A stretch of DNA of 64,000 bases from positions 496,001 through 560,000 of the forward strand of contig JAWQEG010000169.1 in NCBI GenBank assembly GCA_033782935.1, read 5' to 3'. Position numbers and translations under genes: made by a program. Shown here in pieces: positions 39,650 through 51,312 of the stretch; positions within the stretch are counted from its first letter, which is position 1, and every line of letters begins with the position of its first letter. Source of the stretch: Petrolisthes cinctipes (Eukaryota > Arthropoda > Malacostraca > Decapoda > Porcellanidae). Below the pieces are notes generated by a model. It saw only the letters and a program-made list of their open reading frames with translations. It was not told the origin of the DNA and did not search any database.

Positions 39650-42604
39650 TCGACTTTTTGGCACCTAAAAGATCGATTTTTAGCATGTTTTTAGCCTATA
39701 TTTTGAAAATATTCTAGCACTGTACAGATTGCTTCTGGGACCCCAAAATATTGAATTTTCGGGTGTTTTAAGCCTGAATTTGAGATATAAAAGGGTACAG
39801 AAGATACATGCATATATTGACTTTGGGCACCAAAAATATCGATTATCAGCATGTTTTGGGCCTGAATTTTGAAAATACTCTAACACGGAGTAGGCATGTA
39901 CAGATCGCTTCTGGGACCCCTAAATATTGAATTTTCGGGTGTTTTGAGCCTGAATTTGAGATATAAACGGGTACTGAAGATGCATGCACATATCGACTTT
40001 TGTGCACCTAAAAGATCGATTTTCAGTAGGTTTTGAGCATGTATTTTGAAAATACTCTAACACGGAGTAGGCATGTACAGATCGCTTCTGGGACCCCTAA
40101 ATATCGAATTTTCGGGTGTTTTGGGACTGAATTTGAGATATCGACTTTTTGGCACCGAAAAGATCGATTTTTAGCATGTTTTTAGCCTATATTTTGAAAA
40201 TGTTCTAGCACTGAGTAGGCAGGCATGTACTGATTGCTTCTGGGACCCCAAAATATTGAATTTTCGGGTGTTTTGAGCCTGAATGTGTGATATAAACGGG
40301 TACAGAAGATACATGCACATATTGACTTTGGGCACCAAAAATATCGATTTTCAGCATGTTTTGGGCCTGAATTTTGAAAATACTCTAACACTGAGTAGGC
40401 ATGTACAAATTGCTTGTGGAACCCCAAAATATCGAATTTTCGGGTGTTTAGGGCCAGAATTTGAGATATAAACGGGTACTGAAGATGCATGCACATATCT
40501 ACTTGTGTGCACCTAAAAGATCGATTATCAGTATGTTTTGAGCATGTATTTTGAAAATACTCTAACACGGAGTAGGCATGTACAGATCGCTTCTGGGACC
40601 CCTAAATATCGAATTTTCGGGTGTTTTGGGACTGAATTTGAGATATCGACTTTTTGGCACCTAAAATATCGATTTTCAGCATGTTTTGGGCCTGAATTTT
40701 GAAAATACTCTAACACAGAGTAGGCATGTACAGATTGCTTCTGGGACCCCAAAATATCGAATTTTCGGGTGTTTAGGGCCAGAATTTGAGATATAAACGG
40801 GTACAGAAGATGAATGCACATATCGACTTTTGGGCACCTAAAAGATCGATTTTCAGTATGTTTTTGGCCTGTATTTTGAAAATACTCTAACACGGAGTAG
40901 GCATGTACAGATACCTTCTGGGACCTCTAAATATGGAATTTTCGGGTGTTTTGGGACTGAATTTGAGATATCGATTTTTTGGCACCTAAAATGTCGATTT
41001 TTAGCATGTTTTTAGCCTATATTTTGAAAATATTCTAGCACTGTGTAGGCATGTACAGATTGCTTCTGGGACCCCAAAATATTGAATTTTCGGGTGTTTT
41101 GAGCCTGAATTTGAGATATAAACGGGTACAGAAGATACATGCACATATTGACTTTGGGCATCTAAAATATCGATTTTCAGCATGTTTTGGGCCTGTATTT
41201 TGAAAATACTCTAACACTGAGTAGGCATGTACAGATTGCTTCTGGGACCCCAAAATATTGAATTTTCGGGTGTTTTAAGCCTGAATTTGAGATATAAACG
41301 GGTACTGAAGATGCATGCACATATCGACTTTTGTGCACCTAAAAGATCGATTTTCAGTATGTTTTGAGCATGTATTTTGAAAATACTCTAACACGGAGTA
41401 GGCATGTACAGATCGCTTCTGGGACCACTAAATATCGAATTTTCGGGTGTTTTGGGACTGAATTTGAGATATCGACTTTTTGGCACCTAAAAGATCGATT
41501 TTTAGCATGTTTTTAGCCTATATTTTGAAAATATTTTAACACTGAGTAGGCATGCTTCTGGGACCCCAAAATAATGAATTTTCGGGTGTTTTGAGCCTTA
41601 ATTTGAGATATAAACGGGTACAGAAGATGCATGCACATATCGACTTTTGGGCACCTAAAAGATCGATTTTCAGTATGTTTTTGGCCTGTATTTTGAAAAT
41701 ACTCTAACACGGAGTAAGCATGTACAGATACCTTCTGGGACCTCTAAATATCGAATTTTCGGGTGTTTTGGGACTGAATTTGTGATATCGATTTTTTGGC
41801 ACCTAAAATGTCGATTTTTAGCATGTTTTTAGCCTATATTTTGAAAATATTCTAGCACTGTGTAGGCATGTACAGATTGCTTCTGGGACCCCAAAATATT
41901 GAATTTTCGGGTGTTTTGAGCCTGAATTTGAGATATAAACGGGTACAGAAGAATATTGACTTTGGGCATCTAAAATATCGATTTTCAGCATGTTTTGGGC
42001 CTGTATTTCGAAAATACTCTAACACTGAGTAGTCATGTACAGATTGCTTCTGGGACCCCAAAATATTGAATTTTCGGGTGTTTTGAGCCTGAATTTGAGA
42101 TATAAACGGGTACTGAAGATGCATGCACATATCGACTTTTGTGCACCTAAAAGATCGATTTTCAATATGTTTTGAGCATGTATTTTGAAAATACTCTAAC
42201 ACGGAGTAGGCATGTACAGATCGCTTCTGGGACCCCTAAATATCGAATTTTCGGGTGTTTTGGGACTGAATTTGAGATATCGACTTTTGTGCACCTAAAA
42301 GATCGATTTTCAGTATGTTTTTGGCCTGTATTTTGAAAATACTCTAACACGGAGTAAGCATGTACAGATACCTTCTGGGACCTCTAAATATCGAATTTTC
42401 GGGTGTTTTGGGACTGAATTTGAGATATCTATTTTTTGGCACCTAAAATATCGATTTTTAGCATGTTTTTAGCCTATATTTTGAAAATATTCTAGCACTG
42501 TGTAGGCATGTACAGATTGCTTCTGGGACCCCAAAATATTGAATTTTCGGGTGCTTTGAGCCTGAATTTGAGATATAAACGGGTACAGAAGATACATGCA
42601 CATA
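39650..42604 (+). repeat. Mixed block with several small indels
   Basis: Order: C- D B C(181) D B C/D E F A B C(168) E F(168) A B E/B F. The 181 bp C at 40141-40321 has a 4 bp duplication (gtaggcaggcatg). The C at 41472-41639 and the F at 41788-41955 each lack 9 bp. Two short monomers are adjacent at 42132-42427. Confidence 0.83.
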
Positions 42605-44883
42605 TTGACTTTGGGCATCCAATATATCGATTTTCAGCGAGTTTTGGGCCTGTATTTTGAAAATACTCTAATACTGAATAGGCATGTACAGATTGCTTCT
42701 GGGACCCCAAAATATTGAATTTTCGGATGTTTTGAGCCTGAACTTGAGATATAAACGGGTACTGAAGATGCATGCACATATCGACTTTTGTGCACCTAAA
42801 AGATCGATTTTCAGTATGTTTAGAGCATATATTTTGAAAATACTCTAACACGGAGTAGGCATGTACAGATCGCTTCTGGTACCCCTAAATATCGAATTTT
42901 CGGGTGTTTTGGGACTGTATTTGAGATATCGACTTTTTGGCACCTAAAATGTCGATTTTTAGCCTGTTTTTAGCCTATATTTTGAAAATATTCTAGCACT
43001 GTACAGATTGCTTCTGGGACCCCAAAATATTGAATTTTCGGGTGTTTTGAGCCTGAATTTGAGATATAAACGGGTACAGAAGATACATGCACATATTGAC
43101 TTTGGGCACCAAAAATATCGATTTTCAGCATGTTTTGGGCCTGAATTTTGAAAATACTCTAACACGGAGTAGACATGTACAGATACCTTCTGGGACCTCT
43201 AAATGTCGAATTTTCGGGTGTTTTGGGACTGAATTTGAGATATCGATTTTTTGGCACCTAAAATGTCGATTTTTAGCATGTTTTTAGCCTATATTTTGAA
43301 AATATTCTAGCACTGTTTAGGCATGTACAGATTGCTTCTGGGACCCCAAAATATTGAATTTTCGGGTGTTTTGAGCCTGAATTTGAGATATAAACGGGTA
43401 CAGAAGATACATGCACATATTGACTTTGGGCATCTAAAATATCGATTTTCAGCATGTTTTGGGCCTGTATTTTGAAAATACTCTAACACTGAGTAGGCAT
43501 GTACAGATCGCTTCTGGGACCCCTAAATATCGAATTTTCGGGTGTTTTGGGACTGAATTTGAGATATCGATTTTTTGGCACCAAAAAAATCGATTTTTAG
43601 CATGTTTTTAGCCTATATTTTGAAAATGTTCTAGCACTGAGTAGGCATGTACTGATTGCTTCTGGGACCCCAAAATATTGAATTTTCGGGTGTTTTGAGC
43701 CTGAATGTGTGATATAAACGGGTACAGAAGATGCATGCACATATTGACTTTGGGCATCTAAAATATCGATTTTCAGCATGTTTTGGGCCTGTATTTTGAA
43801 AATACTCTAACACTGAGTAGGCATGTACAGATTGCTTCTGGAACCCCAAAATATTGAATTTTCGGGTGTTTTGAGCCTGAATTTGAGATATAAACGGGTA
43901 CTGAAGATGCATGCACATATCGACTTTTGTGCACCTAAAAGATCGATTTTCAGTATGTTTTGAGCATGTATTTTGAAAATACTCTAACACGGTGTAGGCA
44001 TGTACAGATCGCTTCTGGGACCACTAAATATCGAATTTTCGGGTGTTTTGGGACTGAATTTGAGATATCGACTTTTTGGCACCTAAAAGATCGATTTTTA
44101 GCATGTTTTTAGCCTATATTTTGAAAATATTCTAGCACTGTACAGATTGCTTCTGGGACCCCAAAATATTGAATTTTCGGGTGTTTTGAGCCTGAATTTG
44201 AGATATAAACGGGTACTGAAGATGCATGCACATATCGACTTTTGTGCACCTAAAAGATCGATTTTCAGTATGTTTTGAGCATGTATTTTGAAAATACTCT
44301 AACACGGAGTAGGCATGTACAGATCGCTTCTGGGACCCCTAAATATCGAATTTTCGGGTGTTTTGGGACTGAATTTGAGATTTCGAATTTTTGGCACCTA
44401 AAAGATCGATTTTTAGCATGTTTTTAGCCTATATTTTGAAAATATTCTAGCTCTGTGTAGGCATGTACAGATTGCTTCTGGGACCCCAAAATATTGAATT
44501 TTCGGGTGCTTTGAGCCTGAATTTGAGATATAAACGGGTACAGAAGATACATGCACATATAGACTTTGGGCATCTAATATATCGATTTTCAGCATGTTTT
44601 GGGCCTGTATTTTGAAAATACTCTAACACTGAGTAGGCATGTACAGATTGCTTCTGGGCCCCCAAAATATTGAATTTTCGGGTGTTTTGAGCCTGAATTT
44701 GAGATATAAACGGGTACTGAAGATGCATGCATATATCGACTTTTGTGCACCTAAAAGATCGATTTTCAGTATGTTTTGAGCATGTATTTTGAAAATACTC
44801 TAACACGGAGTAGGCATGTACAGATACCTTCTGGGACCTCTAAATATCGAATTTTCGGGTGTTTTGGGACTGAATTTGAGATA
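42605..44883 (+). repeat. Block related to 37018-39649
   Basis: Order: A B C- D/E-short F A/B-short F/C A B C- B C A B/E. In place of D plus D/E-short in the other copy there is one D/E-short monomer (43096-43242), and one A is absent between 44068 and 44235. Confidence 0.87.
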
Positions 44884-47800
44884 TCGATTTTTTGGCACCT
44901 AAAATGTCGATTTTTAGCATGTTTTTAGCCTATATTTTGAAAATATTCTAGCACTGTTTAGGCATGTACAGATTGCTTCTGGGACCCCAAAATATTGAAT
45001 TTTCAGGTGTTTTGAGCCTGAATTTGAGATATAAACGGGTACAGAAGATACAAGCACATATTGACTTTGGGCATCTAAAATATCGATTTTCAGCATGTTT
45101 TGTGCCTGTATTTTGAAAATACTCTAACACTGAGTAGGCATGTACAGATCGCTTCTGGGACCCCTAAATATCGAATTTTCGGGTGTTTTGGGACTGAATT
45201 TGAGATATCGACTTTTTGGCACCTAAAAAATCGATTTTTAGCATGTTTTTAGCCTATATTTTGAAAATGTTCTAGTACTGATTGCTTCTGGGACCCCAAA
45301 ATATTGAATTTTCGGGTGTTTTGAGCCTGAATGTGTGATATAAACGGGTACAGATGATACATGCACATATTGACTTTGGGCACCAAAAATATCGATTTTC
45401 AGCATGTTTTGGGCCTGAATTTTGAAAATACTCTAACACGGAGTAGGCATGTACAGATTGCTTCTGGAACCCCAAAATATCGAATTTTCGGGTGTTTAGG
45501 GCCAGAATTTGAGATATAAACGGGTACTGAAGATGCATGCACATATCGACTTTTGTGCACCTAAAAGATCGATTTTCAGTATGTTTTGAGCATGAATTTT
45601 GAAAATACTCTAACACGGAGTAGGCATGTACAGATCGCTTCTGGGACCCCTAAATATCGAATTTTCGGGTGTTTTGGGACTGAATTTGAGATATCGACTT
45701 TTTGGCACCTAAAAGATCGATTTTTAGCATGTTTTTAGCCTATATTTTGAAAATATTCTAGCACTGAGTAGGCATGTACAGATTGCTTCTGGGACCCCAA
45801 AATATTGAATTTTCGGGTGTTTTGAGCCTGAATTTGAGATATAAACGGGTACAGAAGATACATGCACATATTGACTTTGGGCACCAAAAATATCGATTTT
45901 CAGCATGTTTTGGGCCTGAATTTTGAAAATACTCTAACACGGAGTAGGCATGTACAGATTCCTTCTGGGACCCCAAAATATCGAATTTTCGGGTGTTTAG
46001 GGCCAGAATTTGAGATATAAACGGGTACAGAAGATGCATGCACATATCGACTTTTGGGCACCTAAAAGATCGATTTTCAGTATGTTTTTGGCCTGTATTT
46101 TGAAAATACTCTAACACGGAGTAGGCATGTACAGATACCTTCTGGGACCTCTAAATATCGAATTTTCGGGTGTTTTGGGACTGAATTTGAGATATCGATT
46201 TTTTGGCACCTAAAATGTCGATTTTTAGCATGTTTTTAGCCTATATTTTGAAAATATTCTAGCACTGTTTAGGCATGTACAGATTGCTTCTGGGACCCCA
46301 AAATAATGAATTTTCGGGTGTTTTGAGCCTGAATTTGAGATATAAACGGGTACAGAAGATACAAGCACATATTGACTTTGGGCATCTAAAATATCGATTT
46401 TCAGTATGTTTTGGGCCTGTATTTTGAAAATACTCTAACACTGAGTAGGCATGTACAGATCGCTTCTGGGACCCCTAAATATCGAATTTTCGGGTGTTTT
46501 GGGACAGAATTTGAGATATCGACTTTTTGGCACCTAAAAGATCGATTTTTAGCATGTTTTTAGCCTATATTTTGAAAATGTTCTAGTACTGATTGCTTCT
46601 GGGACCCCAAAATATTGAATTTTCGGGTGTTTTGAGCCTGAATGTGTGATATAAACGGGTACAGATGATACATGCACATATTGACTTTGGGCACCAAAAA
46701 TATCGATTTTCAGCATGTTTTGGGCCTGAATTTTGAAAATACTCTAACACGGAGTAGGCATGTACAGATTGCTTCTGGAACCCCAAAATATCGAATTTTC
46801 GGGTGTTTAGGGCCAGAATTTGAGATATAAACGGGTACTGAAGATGCATGCACATATCGACTTTTGTGCACCTAAAAGATCGATTTTCAGTATGTTTTGA
46901 GCATGAATTTTGAAAATACTCTAACACGGAGTAGGCATGTACAGATCGCTTCTGGGACCCCTAAATATCGAATTTTCGGGTGTTTTGGGACTGAATTTGA
47001 GATATCGACTTTTTGGCACCTAAAAGATCGATTTTTAGCATGTTTTTAGCCTATATTTTGAAAATATTCTAGCACTGAGTAGGCATGTACAGATTGCTTC
47101 TGGGACCCCAAAATATTGAATTTTCGGGTGTTTTGAGCCTGAATTTGAGATATAAACGGGTACAGAAGATACATGCACATATTGACTTTGGGCACCAAAA
47201 ATATCGATTTTCAGCATGTTTTGGGCCTGAATTTTGAAAATACTCTAACACGGAGTAGGCATGTACAGATTGCTTCTGGGACCCCAAAATATCGAATTTT
47301 CGGGTGTTTAGGGCCAGAATTTGAGATATAAACGGGTACAGAAGATGCATGCACATATCGACTTTTGGGCACCTAAAAGATCGATTTTCAGTATGTTTTT
47401 GGCCTGTATTTTGAAAATACTCTAACACGGAGTAGGCATGTACAGATACCTTCTGGGACCTCTAAATATCGAATTTTCGGGTGTTTTGGGACTGAATTTG
47501 AGATATCGATTTTTTGGCACCTAAAATGTCGATTTTTAGCATGTTTTTAGCCTATATTTTGAAAATATTCTAGCACTGTTTAGGCATGTACAGATTGCTT
47601 CTGGGACCCCAAAATAATGAATTTTCGGGTGTTTTGAGCCTGAATTTGAGATATAAACGGGTACAGAAGATACAAGCACATATTGACTTTGGGCATCTAA
47701 AATATCGATTTTCAGCATGTTTTGGGCCTGTATTTTGAAAATACTCTAACACTGAGTAGGCATGTACAGATCGCTTCTGGGACCCCTAAATATCGAATTT

Positions 47801-48993
47801 TCGGGTGTTTTGGGACTGAATTTGAGATATCGACTTTTTGGCACCTAAAAAATCGATTTTTAGCATGTTTTTAGCCTATATTTTGAAAATGTTCTAGTAC
47901 TGATTGCTTCTGGGACCCCAAAATATTGAATTTTCGGGTGTTTTGAGCCTGAATGTGTGATATAAACGGGTACAGATGATACATGCACATATTGACTTTG
48001 GGCACCAAAAATATCGATTTTCAGCATGTTTTGGGCCTGAATTTTGAAAATACTCTACCACGGAGTAGGCATGTACAGATTGCTTCTGGAACCCCAAAAT
48101 ATCGAATTTTCGGGTGTTTAGGGCCAGAATTTGAGATATAAACGGGTACTGAAGATGCATGCACATATCGACTTTTGTGCACCTAAAAGATCGATTTTCA
48201 GTATGTTTTGAGCATGAATTTTGAAAATACTCTAACACGGAGTAGGCATGTACAGATCGCTTCTGGGACCCCTAAATATCGAATTTTCGGGTGTTTTGGG
48301 ACTGAATTTGAGATATCGACTTTTTGGCACCTAAAAGATCGATTTTTAGCATGTTTTTAGCCTATATTTTGAAAATATTCTAGCACTGAGTAGGCATGTA
48401 CAGATTGCTTCTGGGACCCCAAAATATTGAATTTTCGGGTGTTTTGAGCCTGAATTTGAGATATAAACGGGTACATAAGATACATGCACATATTGACTTT
48501 GGGCACCAAAAATATCGATTTTCAGCATGTTTTGGGCCTGAATTTTGAAAATACTCTAACACGGAGTAGGCATGTACAGATTGCTTCTGGGACCCCAAAA
48601 TATCGAATTTTCGGGTGTTTAGGGCCAGAATTTGAGATATAAACGGGTACAGAAGATGCATGCACATATCGACTTTTGGGCACCTAAAAGATCGATTTTC
48701 AGTATGTTTTTGGCCTGTATTTTGAAAATACTCTAACACGGAGTAGGCATGTACAGATACCTTCTGGGACCTCTAAATATGGAATTTTCGGGTGTTTTGG
48801 GACTGAATTTGAGATATCGATTTTTTGGCACCTAAAATGTCGATTTTTAGCATGTTTTTAGCCTATATTTTGAAAATATTCTAGCACTGTGTAGGCATGT
48901 ACAGATTGCTTCTGGGACCACAAAATATTGAATTTTCGGGTGATTTGAGCCTGAATTTGAGATATAAACGGGTACAGAAGATACATGCACATA
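44884..48993 (+). repeat. 1311 bp octamer, about three tandem copies
   Basis: Unit: C(162) D B C D E F A/B-short, 162+176+148+177+176+148+177+147 = 1311. Full copies are 45208-46518 and 46519-47829; a third runs 47830-48993 and lacks the final monomer. An F and an A/B-short at 44884-45207 are the tail of an earlier copy. Diagnostic variants: tctagtactgattgc (15 bp deletion), gaatgtgtgata, acagatgatacatg, tctggaacccc and gagcatgaatttt. Confidence 0.93.
46047..46194 (+). repeat. Class E short monomer (type example, 148 bp)
   Basis: Opens tcgacttttgggcacc, carries tatgtttttggcctgtatt, cacggag, the class-specific gataccttctgggacctc, and stops at gagata as B does. It normally sits between D and F. 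Three E copies with gcatgtac joined directly to the cttctgggacc region are 6-10 bp shorter (12708-12845, 28995-29136, 30965-31106). Confidence 0.9.
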
Positions 48994-51135
48994 TTGACTT
49001 TGGGCATCTAAAATATCGATTTTCAGCATGTTTTGGGCCTGTATTTTGAAAATACTCTAACACTGAGTAGGCATGTACAGATTGCTTCTGGGACCCCAAA
49101 ATATTGAATTTTCGGGTGTTTTGAGCCTGAATTTGAGATATAAACGGGTACTGAAGATGCATGCACATATCGACTTTTGTGCACCTAAAAGATCGATTTT
49201 CAGTATGTTTTGAGCATGTATTTTGAAAATACTCTAACACGGAGTAGGCATGTACAGATCGCTTCTGGGACCCCTAAATATCGAATTTTCGGGTGTTTTG
49301 GGACTGAATTTGAGATATCGACTTTTTGGCACCTAAAAGATCGATTTTTAGCATGTTTTTAGCCTATATTTTGAAAATATTCTAACACTGAGTAGGCATG
49401 TACAGATTGCTTCTGGGACCCCAAAATATTGAATTTTCGGGTGTTTTGAGCCTTAATTTGAGATATAAACGGGTACAGAAGATGCATGCACATATCGACT
49501 TTTGGGCACCTAAAAAATCGATTTTCAGTATGTTTTGAGCATATATTTTGAAAATACTCTAACACGGAGTAGGCATGTACAGATCGCTTCTGGTACCCCT
49601 AAATATCGAATTTTCGGGTGTTTTGGGACTGAATTTGAGATATCGACTTTTTGGCACCTAAAAGATCGATTTTTAGCATGTTTTTAGCCTATATTTTGAA
49701 AATATTCTAGCACTGTACAGATTGCTTCTGGGACCCCAAAATATTGAATTTTCGGGTGTTTTGAGCCTGAATTTGAGATATAAACGGGTACTGAAGATGC
49801 ATGCACATATCGACTTTTGTGCACCTAAAAGATCGATTTTCAGTATGTTTTGAGCATGTATTTTGAAAATACTCTAACACGGAGTAGGCATGTACAGATC
49901 GCTTCTGGGACCCCTAAATATCGAATTTTCGGGTGTTTTGGGACTGAATTTGAGATATCGACTTTTTGGCACCTAAAATGTCGATTTTTAGTATGTTTTT
50001 ATCCTATATTTTGAAAATATTCTAGCACTGAGTAGGCATGTACAGATTGCTTCTGGGACCCCAAAATATCGAATTTTCGGGTGTTTTGAGCCTGAATTTG
50101 AGATATAAACGGGTACAGAAGATACATGCACATATTGACTTTAGGCACCAAAAATATCGATTTTCAGCATGTTTTGGGCCTGAATTTTGAAAATACTCTA
50201 ACACGGAGTAGGCATGTACATATCGCTTCTGGGACCCCAAAATATCGAATTTTCGGGTGTTTAGGGCCAGAATTTGAGATATAAACGAGTACAGAAGATG
50301 CATGCACATATCGACTTTTGGGCAAGTAAAAGATCGATTTTCAGTATGTTTTTGGCCTGTATTTTGAAAATACTCTAACACGGAGTAGGCATGTACAGAT
50401 ACCTTCTGGGACCTCTAAATATCGAATTTTCAGGTGTTTTGGGACTGAATTAGAGATATCGATTTTTTGGCACCTAAAATGTCGATTTTTAGCATGTTTT
50501 TAGCCTATATTTTGAAAATATTCTAGCACTGTGTAGGCATGTACAGATTGCTTCTGGGACCCCAAAATATTGAATTTTCGGGTATTTTGAGCCTGAATTT
50601 GAGATATAAACGGGTACAGAAGATACATGCACATATTGACTTTGGGCATCTAAAATATCGATTTTCAGCATGTTTTGGGCCTGTATTTTGAAAATACTCT
50701 AACACTGAGTAGGCATGTACAGATTGATTCTGGGACCCCAAAATATTGAATTTTCGGGTGTTTTGAGCCTGAATTTGAGATATAAACGGGTACAGAAGAT
50801 ACATTCACATATTGACTTTGGGCATCTAAAATATCGATTTTTAGCATGTTTTGGGCCTGAATTTTGAAAATACTCTAACACTGAGTAGGCATGTACAGAT
50901 TGCTTCTGGGACCCCAAAATATTATATTTTCGGGTGTTTTGAGCCTGAATTTGAGATATAAACGGGTACTGAAGATGCATGCACATATCGACTTTTGTGC
51001 ACCTAAAAGATCGATTTTCAGTATGTTTTGAGCATGTATTTTGAAAATACTCTAACACGGAGTAGGCATGTACAGATCGCTTCTGGGACCCCTAAATATC
51101 GAATTTTCGGGTGTTTTGGGACTGAATTTGAGATA

Positions 51136-51312
51136 TCGACTTTTTGGCACCTAAAAGATCGATTTTTAGCATGTTTTTAGCCTATATTTTGAAAATATTC
51201 TAGCACTGAGTAGGCATGTACAGATTGCTTCTGGGACCCCAAAATATTGAATTTTCGGGTGTTTTGAGCCTGAATTTGAGATATAAACGGGTACAGAAGA
51301 TACATGCACATA
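51136..51312 (+). repeat. Class C long monomer (type example, 177 bp)
   Basis: Opens tcgactttttggcacc then taaaagatcg. It has the local direct repeat tttttagc-atg-tttttagc, then cctatattttgaaaatattc, agcactgag, and TG at both marker sites; it ends gtacagaagatacatgc. Half a is 89 bp, half b 88 bp. More than 30 C copies (and two F copies) lack 10 bp after 'cactg' and are 167 bp. Confidence 0.9.
51184..51198. other. 15 bp dyad atattttgaaaatat (C/F form)
   Basis: Same location as the A/B/E dyad. The outer G-C pair is replaced by A-T on both arms, so the 7 bp arms still match perfectly. Present in most C and F monomers of the window. Confidence 0.8.
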
